A DNA stretch of 64,000 bases from Streptomyces justiciae. Its GTDB lineage: Bacteria > Actinomycetota > Actinomycetes > Streptomycetales > Streptomycetaceae. The notes beneath the pieces are model-generated. The model was given only the letters and a program-made list of their open reading frames with translations, was not told the DNA's origin and searched no databases. Below, piece by piece: positions 48,867-57,930 of this stretch (position 1 is the stretch's first letter; every line of letters begins with the position of its first letter). The position numbers and the translations under genes are program-made. The stretch is taken from assembly GCF_015163075.1 (NCBI RefSeq), contig NZ_JADDXU010000016.1:1-64000 (forward strand), written 5' to 3'.

Positions 48867-49874
48867 TTATGTCCGTGCGATGTCGCGGTGGAACGCCGAC
48901 TCGATCCGGTCGACCGCGAGGAACGCGCCGTACGACACGAGGTGCACGAGGCAGTGGTCGGTGTGCTCCGGCCGGCGCCACGCCGCCACGTCCTCGTCCG
49001 TGATGCGGTACGGCGCCAGCGCGGCCAGCAGCACGAGCCGCGCCCCGGGCCGCTCGTCCCGGCCGGGGACGCCGGGGAGGGCGAGTGAGGGGTGCTCCCC
49101 GTTCCAGTCCTGAAGGACCTCCTCGACCGCGTCCTGGTCCTCGCGGGTGAGCAGGCCCGCGCCCGCCATAGCGGCCCTGAGCAGCGCCGCGTAGGCGACA
49201 CCGACCGGCGTGCCGCCCGCCCACGCGGGGGCCTCGCCGGGGTCGGGGCGGTCGAGCAGCGCGAGACTCTCACCGGGCACGGCGGTGCGGCGCACGGTCC
49301 GGGCGAGGGTGCGGCCCGCGAGACTGCGGACCGTGCGGAACCGCTGGAGGTTGCACGGCAGCATCTTCTCGGTCAGCAGGGCGGACACGACGCGGTTGAT
49401 GAAGTGGAAGGCGAGCACGGTGCCGAGATAGCCCGGTGCCTCCTCGCGCGGGAAGGGCAGCGGCCCGTCGCCCAGGGTGGCGCCCGGCACCCGGCTCCGG
49501 CGTCCCCAGTCCAGCACGCGCGCGTGCTTCTCGTTCTCCGGCTGATGCCCCTTGGCGATGCGCTCGGCCATGGCGTGGTCGCCGGTGGCGTGCAGCAGCA
49601 CGGTGTGCGCGTCCACGCAGAACGGACACTTGTTGGCGAGCGACACCCCGAGCGCCGCGAGCTCCTTGCCGGTACGGCTGCCGGGGCCGGCGATCAGGGA
49701 CTCGCGCGTCAACGCCCAGGTGGCGGCGAGGAGTTCCGGTGCGGAGGACAGCACCACGAAGGTGGGCGGCTCGTCGATGCCGAAGTCGCGGGAGAGCTGC
49801 GCGTAGACCTCGGCGGTGCGTCCGGTGGCCGCCTTGGGCGGCAGGGGCTCGGTGTAGCGGAATGAAGTGGACAT
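48867..49874 (-). CDS. Carboxymuconolactone decarboxylase/AhpD-like protein
   Basis: 335-residue protein of the alkylhydroperoxidase-like (AhpD/CMD) superfamily. The N-terminal part carries the redox motif NKCPFCVDAHT with Cys83, Cys86 and His90, as in AhpD where the CxxC reduces peroxidases. The C-terminal half (about 190-335) looks like a second, degenerate helical repeat without cysteines. ATG 49874; the family start MSTSFRY fits. It is divergent from the histidine kinase gene at 50042. Physiological role is probably peroxide defence, but unproven. Confidence 0.85.
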   Translation of the reverse strand: MSTSFRYTEPLPPKAATGRTAEVYAQLSRDFGIDEPPTFVVLSSAPELLAATWALTRESLIAGPGSRTGKELAALGVSLANKCPFCVDAHTVLLHATGDHAMAERIAKGHQPENEKHARVLDWGRRSRVPGATLGDGPLPFPREEAPGYLGTVLAFHFINRVVSALLTEKMLPCNLQRFRTVRSLAGRTLARTVRRTAVPGESLALLDRPDPGEAPAWAGGTPVGVAYAALLRAAMAGAGLLTREDQDAVEEVLQDWNGEHPSLALPGVPGRDERPGARLVLLAALAPYRITDEDVAAWRRPEHTDHCLVHLVSYGAFLAVDRIESAFHRDIART

Positions 49875-50041
49875 GGACGACAGCGTGCGCCGGGGGTGGG
49901 GGCCCGGTCGTCGTACGGCGGAAGGGAGTTGCCGCTGCGACACCGAGGCCGGAGGGGGTGCCGGACTACTACGGGGGGAGTAGCCGCGGAGTTGTCCACA
50001 GGGCTGACGCGGGGGTCGGTGCGGCGGCTTAGTCTGCGGAC

Positions 50042-51214
50042 ATGAGCGGGATCCAGGGCGGGACGGCCGCAGGTACGGCGTCGGGGGCGACAACGGGGGC
50101 GGGCGGTGGGCCGGGTACTCGGGCAGCCGCGCGTGAGCGGCTCGTCGATGTGGTCCTCGCGGTTCTCGTCGGCGCGCTCGTCGGGGTCACGGCGGCCTTC
50201 GACACGGACACGACCGTCGTCGACTACGCGTTGATCGCTGTCGCGTCGGCCGTCCTGGCGCTGTACCGCACGGCACCCAGGGTGGTGCTGGCCGTGGCGA
50301 TGGCGAGCGGTGCGGCGTACGTCCTGCATGCCCACCCGGGCCCGCCCGCCGCCCTCCCCGTCATCGCCGCGAGCCACGTGGCGGCCCGCGTGGGACACCG
50401 CGCGTGGGCGGCCGTCGCGGGCGGGGTGTTCCTGGTGGCGTATCTCGCGACCGGTCCGACGACCCGGCAGATCGTCGAGCAGGCCGCGCTGCTCATGGGC
50501 TGGTTCCTGTGCGCGGTCGTGACCGGCCTGGCCGACCGCAACTGGCAGGCCTACCTGCGCCAGACGGAACAGCGCGCCCTGGAGGCGGAACGCACCCGGG
50601 AGGAGGTCGCGCTGCGCCGCGCGGGAGAGGAACGGCTGCGCATCGCCAGGGAGTTGCACGACTCTCTGACCCACAGCATCTCGATCGTCAAGCTCCAGGC
50701 GGGCGTTGCGGTGCATCTCGCGCGCAAGCGCGGCGAGGAGGTACCGGAGGCACTGCTCGCCATCCAGGAGGCGAGCGGCGAGGCCATGCGCGAACTCCGG
50801 GCCACGCTGGAGGTGCTGCGCACCGACGAGCCCACGGGCACGCCGGCGTTGCTGGTGGAGCGGGCTCGGGCCGCAGGGCTTGCGGTGGAACTGACCCTGG
50901 AGGGCGAGGAGAAGCCCTTGGCCGCGACGGTCGACCGGGCGGTGTACCGGATAGTCCAGGAGGCGCTGACGAACGCGGCGCGACATGCCGGGCCGGCGAA
51001 GGTGGGCGTACGACTGGCGTACGGGGACGAGTGCGTGACGGTGCTGGTGGAGGACGACGGCAACGCCGACCCGAACCGCCCCGTCACCCCCGGCATCGGC
51101 CTGCGCGGCATGCACGAACGCGTCACGGCACTGGGCGGCACCCTGCGGGCGGCTCCGCGCGCGGAGGGCGGCTTCTCGGTACGGGCGGAACTGCCGCTGG
51201 AGGTGCCGGCGTGA
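50042..51214 (+). CDS. Sensor histidine kinase, HisKA_3 type (second pair)
   Basis: 390-residue membrane kinase. About five hydrophobic segments (from DVVLAVLVGALVGVTAAF to ALLMGWFLCAVVTGLA) form the sensor part with little extracellular domain, then a coiled linker (YLRQTEQRALEAERTREEVALRRA), phosphoacceptor His206 in ARELHDSLTHSISIVKLQ, and the HATPase with EALTNAARHAGPA and GIGLRGMHERV. The TGA stop is part of a GTGA junction that opens the 47-bp tandem repeat block linking it to its response regulator, so the normal kinase-regulator overlap has been pushed apart by 188 bases. Confidence 0.92.
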   Translation: MSGIQGGTAAGTASGATTGAGGGPGTRAAARERLVDVVLAVLVGALVGVTAAFDTDTTVVDYALIAVASAVLALYRTAPRVVLAVAMASGAAYVLHAHPGPPAALPVIAASHVAARVGHRAWAAVAGGVFLVAYLATGPTTRQIVEQAALLMGWFLCAVVTGLADRNWQAYLRQTEQRALEAERTREEVALRRAGEERLRIARELHDSLTHSISIVKLQAGVAVHLARKRGEEVPEALLAIQEASGEAMRELRATLEVLRTDEPTGTPALLVERARAAGLAVELTLEGEEKPLAATVDRAVYRIVQEALTNAARHAGPAKVGVRLAYGDECVTVLVEDDGNADPNRPVTPGIGLRGMHERVTALGGTLRAAPRAEGGFSVRAELPLEVPA

Positions 51215-51402
51215 GGGGACGGGCGATGTGTGCCGAGCTGTCCTTGGAGGTGCCGGCGTGAGGGGACGGGCGATGTGTGCCGAGCTGTCCTTGGAGGTGC
51301 CGGCGTGAGGGGACGGGCGATGCGTGCCGAGCTGTCCATGGAGGTGCCGGCGTGAGGGGCTCTGCGATGTGCGCCGAGCTGTCCTTGGAGGTGGCCGCGT
51401 GA
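51199..51402 (+). repeat. 47-bp tandem repeats (four full units plus a partial) between kinase and regulator genes
   Basis: GGAGG(T/A) occurs at 51199, 51246, 51293, 51340 and 51387, exactly 47 bases apart. Units 1 and 2 are identical over their full length; unit 3 has two changes and unit 4 about half a dozen. Each unit contains the last codons of the kinase gene (GAG-CTG-...-GAG-GTG-CCG-GCG), a ribosome binding site and the GTGA stop/start junction. The block looks like repeated duplication of the original kinase-regulator junction. Confidence 0.93.
51211..51402 (+). other. Chain of four overlapping 16-codon mini-ORFs
   Basis: In frame with their own GTG starts, four short ORFs run 51211-51261, 51258-51308, 51305-51355 and 51352-51402. 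Each begins with a GTG 7 bases after GGAGG, and each ends in a TGA that overlaps the next GTG by 4 bases (GTGA); the last TGA overlaps the GTG of the response regulator at 51399. Peptides are VRGRAMCAELSLEVPA (twice), VRGRAMRAELSMEVPA and VRGSAMCAELSLEVAA, each a copy of the kinase C-terminus. Translation could pass from kinase to regulator by reinitiation. Whether the peptides accumulate is unknown. Confidence 0.6.
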
Positions 51403-52070
51403 TCAGCGTCGCCCTCGTCGACGACCAGGCCCTGATGCGGGCCGGCTTCCGGGCGCTGCTCGATGCCGAGGACGGCATCGAGGTGGTGGGGGAGGCGGCG
51501 GACGGGGAACGGGGCGTGGAGCTGGTTCGCGCCCAGGTGCCGGACATCGCGCTGATCGACGTACAGATGCCGGTGATGACGGGCATCGAGGCGACGCGCA
51601 GGATCGCGGCGGAGCCGGCGCTGGCGGCCGTCCGGGTCGTGATCCTCACCAACTACGGCCTGGACGAGTACGTGTTCGAGGCGCTGCGGGCGGGCGCCAG
51701 CGGCTTCCTCCTCAAAGACACCGAACCGGCGGACCTGTTGCAGGCCATCGAGGTGGTGGCGCGCGGCGAGGCCCTGCTGTCCCCGTCGGTCACCCGCACC
51801 CTCATCGGCGAGTTCGTCTCCCGCCCACCCGACCGCGCCACCGCCCCCGGTCTGGAGTGCCTCACCCGCCGCGAACTCGAGGTCACGGCACTGGCCGCGC
51901 GCGGGCTCAGCAACGAGGAGATCGCCGAGCACATGGTGATCAGCCCGTTCACCGCGAAGACCCATGTGAGCCGGGCGATGACGAAGCTGGGGGCGCGGGA
52001 CCGGGCGCAGTTGGTGGTGTTCGCGTACGAGTCGGGGCTGGTGACGGCCCGGGGAGGGACGGCCGGATGA
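51399..52070 (+). CDS. LuxR/NarL-family response regulator (second pair)
   Basis: 223-residue response regulator. The receiver has the acidic pair Asp8-Asp9, phosphoacceptor Asp54 (IALIDVQMP), and GFLLKDTEP with the conserved Lys. The LuxR helix-turn-helix is LTRRELEVTALAARGLSNEEIAEHMVISPFTAKTHVSRAMTKL. GTG 51399 is fixed by the conserved start VISVALVDDQ and by the GTGA overlap with the last mini-ORF. It pairs with the kinase at 50042-51214. Confidence 0.93.
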   Translation: MISVALVDDQALMRAGFRALLDAEDGIEVVGEAADGERGVELVRAQVPDIALIDVQMPVMTGIEATRRIAAEPALAAVRVVILTNYGLDEYVFEALRAGASGFLLKDTEPADLLQAIEVVARGEALLSPSVTRTLIGEFVSRPPDRATAPGLECLTRRELEVTALAARGLSNEEIAEHMVISPFTAKTHVSRAMTKLGARDRAQLVVFAYESGLVTARGGTAG

Positions 52071-52173
52071 GCGGGACGAGACAGGCAGGGGAGAGGGCCG
52101 GGCAGGCCGTCCAGCCGCCGGCGGCGTCTGCGTACGATCAGCGAACCGTCGCCGCGTCGTGAGGAGTCCGCCC

Positions 52174-54000
52174 GTGTTCACCACCCGCCCCACCCTCCAG
52201 GGCACCTTCGGCATGGTCTCCTCCACGCACTGGCTGGCCTCGCAGTCGGCGATGGCGGTGTTGGAAGACGGCGGCAACGCGTACGACGCCGCCGTGGCAG
52301 GGGCGTTCGTGCTGCACGTCGTCGAGCCGCATCTCAACGGCCCTGCCGGGGAGGTGCCGATCCTGCTGGCGCCCGCCGGTGGGGACGTACGTGTGTTGTG
52401 CGGGCAGGGAGTCGCGCCCGCCGGGGCCACCGTCGCGCACTACCGCTCGCTCGGGCTGGATCTCGTACCCGGCACCGGGCCCCTCGCCGCCGCCGTCCCC
52501 GGTGCCTTCGACGCCTGGATGGTGTTGCTCCGGGACCACGGCACCAAGTCCCTCGCCGACGTCCTCAAGTACACCATCGGGTACGCCGGACACGGCCACG
52601 CGCCCGTGGAGAACGTCGGCGCCACCGTCGAGACCGTACGGGAGCTGTTCGAGACGGAGTGGACCTCTTCGGCGGAGGTGTATCTGCCGGGCGGGAAGGC
52701 TCCGAGGACCGGTGAGCTGTTCCGGAATCCCGCCCTCGCCGCCACCTGGAAGCGGCTGCTCGACGAGGTCGACGGGGCCGGGGACCGGGTCGCGCAGATC
52801 GAGGCCGCGAGGGAGGTGTGGCGTACCGGCTTCATCGGCGAAGCGCTCGTGCGGCAGGCCGCGCGGCCCACCATGGACACCAGCGGGGAGCGGCACACCG
52901 GGACGCTGACGGCCGCCGACCTCGCCGGGTGGTCCGCGACCTACGAGGCGCCGGCGACGTACGACTGGAACGGCTGGACCCTGTGCAAGGCCGGGCCCTG
53001 GAGCCAGGGACCGGTGCTGTTGCAGCAGCTCGCCCTGCTGCCGGCGGAGCTTCCGGCGTACGGGTCCGCCGAGTACGTGCATCTGCTCGTCGAGGGCTGC
53101 AAGCTCGCCATGGCGGACCGGGAGGCCTGGTACGGGGACGCCGGTGAGGTGCCGCTCGCGGAGCTGCTGTCGGACGCGTACAACGCCGGGCGGCGGGAGC
53201 TCGTGGGGGAGAAGGCCTCGTACGAACTGCGGCCCGGGAGCCCCGGCGGGCGGGCGCCCCGGCTGTGCGAGCACGCGCACCTGGTGGCCGCCGAGGAGCC
53301 CGGGGGCAGCGCCATGGGCGTCGGCGAGCCGACCGTCGCGAAGCCGCCCACCTCCCCGGTACCGGGGGAGCCCGGCGTCGGCGCCGACGGTGCCACCCGC
53401 GGCGACACCTGCCACCTCGACGTCGTCGACCGGTGGGGCAACATGGTCGCCGCCACCCCGAGCGGGGGCTGGTTGCAGTCCAACCCCGTCGTGCCCGAGC
53501 TCGGCTTCCCGCTCGGCACCCGGCTCCAGATGACCTGGCTGGAGGAGGGCCTCCCCAACTCGCTCACCCCTGGCCGGAGGCCCCGGACCACCCTCACGCC
53601 CTCCCTGGCGCTGCGCGACGGAGTGCCGGTCATGGCGTTCGGCACGCCCGGCGGGGACCAGCAGGACCAGTGGCAGCTGCACTTCTTCCTCGCCGTCGCG
53701 CTGCGGGCGGCCGTGCGCGGCGGCCTCGATCTGCAAGGCGCCGTCGACGCCCCGAACTGGCACAACGACAGCTTCCCCGGCTCCTTCTACCCGCGCGGCA
53801 TGCGGCCCGGGAGCGTCACCGTCGAGGCGCGCATGGACGCGGAGGTCGTCGACGAGCTGCGGCGGCGCGGGCACGACGTGACCGTGGGGGACGCCTGGTC
53901 GGAAGGGCGGCTGTGCGCCGTCGCGCGGGACCCGGAGACCGGGGTGCTGTCGGCGGCGGCCAACCCGCGCGGGATGCAGGGGTACGCCGTGGGGCGATGA
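52174..54000 (+). CDS. Gamma-glutamyltransferase family protein, cytoplasmic type
   Basis: 608-residue Ntn-hydrolase related to gamma-glutamyltransferase and AcyI/cephalosporin acylase-like proteins. No signal peptide is seen, unlike the enzyme at 31173-32969. The nucleophile is the Thr in GDTCHLDVVDRWGNMVAATPSGGW; GGNAYDAAVAGAFVLHVVEPHLNGPAGE and GTPGGDQQDQWQ are family segments. GTG 52174 is chosen because GAGGAG lies 8 bases upstream; GTG 52159 is an alternative. Likely role is hydrolysis of a gamma-glutamyl or related amide inside the cell. Confidence 0.87.
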   Translation: MFTTRPTLQGTFGMVSSTHWLASQSAMAVLEDGGNAYDAAVAGAFVLHVVEPHLNGPAGEVPILLAPAGGDVRVLCGQGVAPAGATVAHYRSLGLDLVPGTGPLAAAVPGAFDAWMVLLRDHGTKSLADVLKYTIGYAGHGHAPVENVGATVETVRELFETEWTSSAEVYLPGGKAPRTGELFRNPALAATWKRLLDEVDGAGDRVAQIEAAREVWRTGFIGEALVRQAARPTMDTSGERHTGTLTAADLAGWSATYEAPATYDWNGWTLCKAGPWSQGPVLLQQLALLPAELPAYGSAEYVHLLVEGCKLAMADREAWYGDAGEVPLAELLSDAYNAGRRELVGEKASYELRPGSPGGRAPRLCEHAHLVAAEEPGGSAMGVGEPTVAKPPTSPVPGEPGVGADGATRGDTCHLDVVDRWGNMVAATPSGGWLQSNPVVPELGFPLGTRLQMTWLEEGLPNSLTPGRRPRTTLTPSLALRDGVPVMAFGTPGGDQQDQWQLHFFLAVALRAAVRGGLDLQGAVDAPNWHNDSFPGSFYPRGMRPGSVTVEARMDAEVVDELRRRGHDVTVGDAWSEGRLCAVARDPETGVLSAAANPRGMQGYAVGR

Positions 54001-54094
54001 GCCCCGGGCCTGCGCCTTCGCGAGTTCATCCCGATTCCACCCGGCATCCACCCGCCGGGTGGGGATTGTCAGTGGCGCGTGCTCTCATGGGGGC

Positions 54095-54940
54095 ATGATC
54101 GTAGACACGGAAACCATCGACGAGTTTCTCGCCCGCCACTCGGCCGACGTGGAGGAGGCGGTCCGCAAGGCCGCCGCGGCCGAGATCATGCCCCGCTTCC
54201 GCCGGCTCGCCGCCCACGAGGTCGACGAGAAGAGCGGACCGCACGACCTGGTGACCGACGCCGACCGGCTCGCCGAGCAGTATCTGACCGAGGTGCTCGG
54301 CGCGCTGCTGCCCGGCTCGGTCGTGGTCGGCGAGGAGGCGGTGCACGCCAACCCGGCCTCGTACGACGCGATATGCGGCGACGCCCCGGTCTGGATCGTC
54401 GACCCGGTCGACGGGACACGGCAGTTCGTGCACGGCGACCCCGGCTTCTGCACGCTGATCGCGCTGGCGCAGGGCGGCGTCGTGCGCGCCTCGTGGACGT
54501 ACGCGGCCGCCCGCGACCAACTCGCCACGGCCGTACGGGGTCAGGGCGCGTTCCTCGACGGGGAGCGGCTGTACGCCGGCCCGCCCGAGCCCGGCCGCGA
54601 CCTCGAAGTGGCCACGTCCCACCCGGACTACACGACGGACGAGCAGAAGCACGCCCTGCGCGGACTGTGGCGGGACGGACTCGCGCCGCGGCCCTGCGGC
54701 TCGGCCGGCCTGGAGTATCTGGCCATCGCCCGCGGGCAGTTGGACGCCACCGCGTTCTCCTGGGAGGCCGCGTGGGACCACGCCGCCGGGCTGCTCCTCG
54801 TCGAGGAGGCGGGCGGCGCCCACCTCACCCGCACCGGCGAGCCGTTCCGCATCACCGGCGGCAACGCCCTGCCGTTCACCGCCGCCAGGGACATCGCCAC
54901 GGCCCGGCGTATCGCGGAGGTACTGGCGGACACGGTCTGA
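54095..54940 (+). CDS. Inositol-monophosphatase family phosphatase (possibly histidinol-phosphatase)
   Basis: 281-residue metal-dependent phosphatase. Metal motifs are GEEAVH, IVDPVDGTRQF (DPxDGT) and FSWEAAWDHAAG (WDxAAG). Family members hydrolyse inositol phosphates, histidinol phosphate (HisN), PAP or fructose-1,6-bisphosphate; HisN-type proteins in Streptomyces have this length, but specificity is inferred. ATG 54095 is the first start fitting the domain; an upstream in-frame GTG/TTG would add 12 residues. It lies between the gamma-glutamyltransferase-like gene and a flavoprotein gene on the same strand. Confidence 0.88.
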   Translation: MIVDTETIDEFLARHSADVEEAVRKAAAAEIMPRFRRLAAHEVDEKSGPHDLVTDADRLAEQYLTEVLGALLPGSVVVGEEAVHANPASYDAICGDAPVWIVDPVDGTRQFVHGDPGFCTLIALAQGGVVRASWTYAAARDQLATAVRGQGAFLDGERLYAGPPEPGRDLEVATSHPDYTTDEQKHALRGLWRDGLAPRPCGSAGLEYLAIARGQLDATAFSWEAAWDHAAGLLLVEEAGGAHLTRTGEPFRITGGNALPFTAARDIATARRIAEVLADTV

Positions 54941-55172
54941 AGTCCAGCGCGGCACGAGAGGTGGCTGGTCGGATGACGGTACGGGGTCGATGGCCGGCCC
55001 TCGCTCATCGACCGACGGTGACCGCGCGGACACGTCCGAACCGCGGAGCCGCCTCCGCGGACGGTGACGGTGCGGACATCCCGGCGCTGCCGAACTGCCC
55101 CCGCGGCCCGGCTCTGTCGGTGCCCCGTCATATCCTGATCCAGTGGCCATCGGCTGACGAAGGGGTCCGAAG

Positions 55173-56597
55173 GTGCCGTCGATGCTCGATGCGGTCGTGG
55201 TGGGTGCGGGGCCGAACGGACTGACGGCTGCCGTGGAGCTGGCCCGCCGCGGCTTCTCCGTGGCCGTCTTCGAGGCCCGCGACACCATCGGTGGGGGAGC
55301 CCGCACCGAGGAACTCACCCTTCCCGGCTTCCGGCACGACCCGTGCAGCGCGGCCCACCCCCTCGGAATCAACTCCCCGGCGTTCCGCGCCCTCCCCCTG
55401 GAGCGGTACGGCCTGGAATGGCTGCAACCCGAGCTGCCCATGGCCCACCCCTTCACCGACGGCACCGCCGCCGTGCTGTCCCGGTCGGTCGCCGAGACGG
55501 CCGCCTCGTTCGGGGCGCGCGACGCGGGCGCGTACCGCAGGCTCGTCGAGCCGTTCCTGCCCAAGTGGGACACCCTGGCCCGCGACTTCATGTCGCTGCC
55601 GCTGACCGCGCTGCCCCGCGACCTGGTGACCCTCGCCCGGTTCGGGCTGGTCGGGCTGCCGCCGTCGACCTGGCTGATGCGCCGCTTCCACGACGAGCGG
55701 GCGAAGGCCCTGTTCGCCGGCCTCGTCGCCCACGTCATGGCCCCTCTGTCCGGGTTCGCCACCGGCGCCATCGGCCTGGTCTTCGCCCTCGCCGCGCACG
55801 CCCGGGGCTGGCCCGTCGCCCGCGGCGGCTCCCAGTCGATCTCCGACGCGCTCGCCGCGTACCTCAAGGACCTCGGCGGCACCGTCCACACGGACTACGA
55901 GGTCAAGCGCCTCGACGACCTGCCGCCCGCGCGCGCGTACGTCTTCGACACCTCGCCCACCGCCCTGGCCCGGATCGCCGGCCTCGGCAGGTACTACGAC
56001 GGCTACCGGTACGGCCCGGGCGTCTTCAAGGTCGACTACGCGCTCGACGGCCCGGTGCCCTGGACCGCGCCGGAGGCCCGCGCCGCCGGAACCGTGCAGA
56101 TCGGCGCGAGCAGCGTGGAGATCGGCACCGCCCTGCGGGCCGCGTCCCGGGAGGGCCGGGCCCCCGACAAGCCGTTCATGATCACCGTCCAGCCAAGCGT
56201 GGTCGACCCCACCCGGGCACCCGAGGGCAAGCAGGTCTTCTGGGCCTACGGCCATGTCCCCAGCGGCTGGGACGGCGACCTCACCGACGCCCTCGAACGC
56301 CAACTGGAGCGCTTCGCCCCGGGGTTCCGCGACCGGGTCCTGGCCCGCGCCACCGCAGGACCGCCCGAACTGGCCGCCCGCAACGCCAACTACGTCGGCG
56401 GAGACATCGGCTCCGGCGCGGTCACCGGCCTCCAGATCCTGCTGCGCCCCAAGCTCTCCCTGTCCCCGTACGGCACCCCGCACCCGGCCGTCTTCATCTG
56501 CTCCTCGGCCACCCCGCCGGGCCCCGGCGTCCACGGCATGTCCGGGCACAACGCGGCGAAGGCGGTGTGGCGGCGGCTGCGGCAGCAGCAGGCCTGA
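55173..56597 (+). CDS. Phytoene-dehydrogenase-like FAD oxidoreductase
   Basis: 474-residue flavoprotein of the CrtI/amine-oxidase-like group. The FAD-binding GAGPNG is at residues 11-16 followed by ARDTIGGGARTEE, and a middle region SGFATGAIGLVFALAAHARGWPVARGGSQSISDALAAYLKDLGG typical of this group. The C-terminus PPGPGVHGMSGHNAAKAVWRR closes the FAD site. Clustering with carotenoid genes is absent, so the substrate is unknown. GTG 55173 has AAGGGG about 8 bases upstream; ATG 55182 is an alternative. Confidence 0.9.
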   Translation: MPSMLDAVVVGAGPNGLTAAVELARRGFSVAVFEARDTIGGGARTEELTLPGFRHDPCSAAHPLGINSPAFRALPLERYGLEWLQPELPMAHPFTDGTAAVLSRSVAETAASFGARDAGAYRRLVEPFLPKWDTLARDFMSLPLTALPRDLVTLARFGLVGLPPSTWLMRRFHDERAKALFAGLVAHVMAPLSGFATGAIGLVFALAAHARGWPVARGGSQSISDALAAYLKDLGGTVHTDYEVKRLDDLPPARAYVFDTSPTALARIAGLGRYYDGYRYGPGVFKVDYALDGPVPWTAPEARAAGTVQIGASSVEIGTALRAASREGRAPDKPFMITVQPSVVDPTRAPEGKQVFWAYGHVPSGWDGDLTDALERQLERFAPGFRDRVLARATAGPPELAARNANYVGGDIGSGAVTGLQILLRPKLSLSPYGTPHPAVFICSSATPPGPGVHGMSGHNAAKAVWRRLRQQQA

Positions 56598-56674
56598 GCG
56601 GACGCGGTCCGCCATCCGGGGGCTGGGCGCGCTGCCCGTGGCACGGTGAGCCGCCTCGGGCCAGAGTGGGTCCC

Positions 56675-57190
56675 ATGACCGAGACCACCATCACGCTCGT
56701 CCAGGGCGACATCACACGCGAGAGCGCCGACGCGATCGTCAACGCGGCCAACTCCTCGCTCCTCGGCGGGGGCGGAGTCGACGGTGCCATCCACCGGCGC
56801 GGCGGCCCGGCGATCCTCGCGGAGTGCCGCGCGCTGCGCGCCTCGCGGTACGGCAAGGGGCTGCCGACGGGCCAGGCGGTCGCCACCACGGCCGGTGAGC
56901 TGGACGCCCGGTGGGTGATCCACACGGTCGGCCCGGTGTTCAGCGCGAGCGAGGACCGCTCCGACCTGCTCGCCTCCTGCTACCGGGAGTCGCTGAAGGT
57001 CGCCGACGAGCTCGGCGCCCGTACGGTCGCGTTCCCGGCGATCTCCACCGGCGTCTATCGCTGGCCGATGGACGACGCGGCCCGCATCGCCGTGGAGACG
57101 GTGCGGGCCGCGCGGACCTCGGTGACGGAGGTGCGGTTCGTCCTCTTCGGCGAGCAGGCGTACGAGGTGTTCGCCGCACAGGCCGGCTGA
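56675..57190 (+). CDS. Macro-domain protein, O-acetyl-ADP-ribose deacetylase-like
   Basis: 171-residue macro domain of the YmdB/MacroD type that removes acetyl or ADP-ribosyl groups. The active-site pattern ADAIVNAANSSLLGGGGVDGAIHRRGG and the phosphate loop FPAISTGVYRWPMDDAARIA are intact. ATG 56675 is conserved in family starts (TTITLVQGDITRE). Its TGA stop abuts the TCA (TGA on the other strand) of the convergent secreted-protein gene, giving TGATCA. Confidence 0.93.
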   Translation: MTETTITLVQGDITRESADAIVNAANSSLLGGGGVDGAIHRRGGPAILAECRALRASRYGKGLPTGQAVATTAGELDARWVIHTVGPVFSASEDRSDLLASCYRESLKVADELGARTVAFPAISTGVYRWPMDDAARIAVETVRAARTSVTEVRFVLFGEQAYEVFAAQAG

Positions 57191-57754
57191 TCAGGTCACG
57201 GGAACGTCGGGCAGCTCCGGCACCGCACTCCCGAGCAGCCCCGTGACGAGGCCGAGCACGGGCGACAGGAGCCCGGTCACCGCGCTCAGCACCCCGCCGA
57301 GGTCCAGCGAGGTCAGCGAGCTGAGCAGACCGCTGACCGCGGACTGCACCTGGGCGACGAGGTCGTCCACCGGGTCGGCGGCCTGGGCCACGGTCCGGTC
57401 GGCGGGGGTGTCGAGGCCGCGCAGACGCTCCTGGACGGTGGCGCTCCAGGCACGGATCTCCTCGGCGTACGAGGTGGCCGCGGCCGGGTCGAGCCGGGCG
57501 CCGTCCGTCACGGCCGGGTCGAGACGCGTGCCGGCATCGAGACGCGTGCCGTCCGGCAGCGTGCTCTCCGACAGCAGCGAGTCCAGGAACGTGTCCATCC
57601 CGGCGTCGGCCCGCACAGCCGCCTCCGCGATGCTCGGGCCCGGCACGGCTCGGCCCACGTCACCGACGGCGGCGGCGGTGCCGGCCTGGCCGAAGACGAG
57701 GGCGGCGCAGACCAGGGGCGGCACGAGGAGGCCGCGGGAGACAAGGGCGCGCAT
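57191..57754 (-). CDS. Secreted protein of unknown function
   Basis: 187 residues. Signal peptide MRALVSRGLLVPPLVCAALVFGQAGTAAA is followed by a small acidic mature protein with short imperfect repeats (TRLDAGTRLDPAVTDGARLDPA) and a Leu/Gly/Ser-rich C-terminus (SSLTSLDLGGVLSAVTGLLSPVLGLVTGLLGSAVPELP). I recognise no domain. AAAGGATC lies just before the ATG. Upstream, from 57755 to the repeat block at 57931, nothing gene-like was seen. Confidence 0.7.
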   Translation of the reverse strand: MRALVSRGLLVPPLVCAALVFGQAGTAAAVGDVGRAVPGPSIAEAAVRADAGMDTFLDSLLSESTLPDGTRLDAGTRLDPAVTDGARLDPAAATSYAEEIRAWSATVQERLRGLDTPADRTVAQAADPVDDLVAQVQSAVSGLLSSLTSLDLGGVLSAVTGLLSPVLGLVTGLLGSAVPELPDVPVT

Positions 57755-57930
57755 GAAGATCCTTTCGAAGCGCTCGAAGCTTCAGTCCTTGCGCCCACCG
57801 TGAGAACGGGTCAGATGCCCTGCAAACCGATCAAGCGCCCCCACGGCCGGCCCGCGCCCTCGGCGTGATGACCCTGACCAGGCTGTTTCGCCGCGGCGGC
57901 AGCGCCATCCGGTTAAGCCGTCGCGTTCGC

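Noticed and set aside
51199..51402. CRISPR-like array between kinase and regulator
   Set aside because: Units are contiguous copies with no unique spacers, and they contain a stop/start junction; these are simple tandem duplicates.
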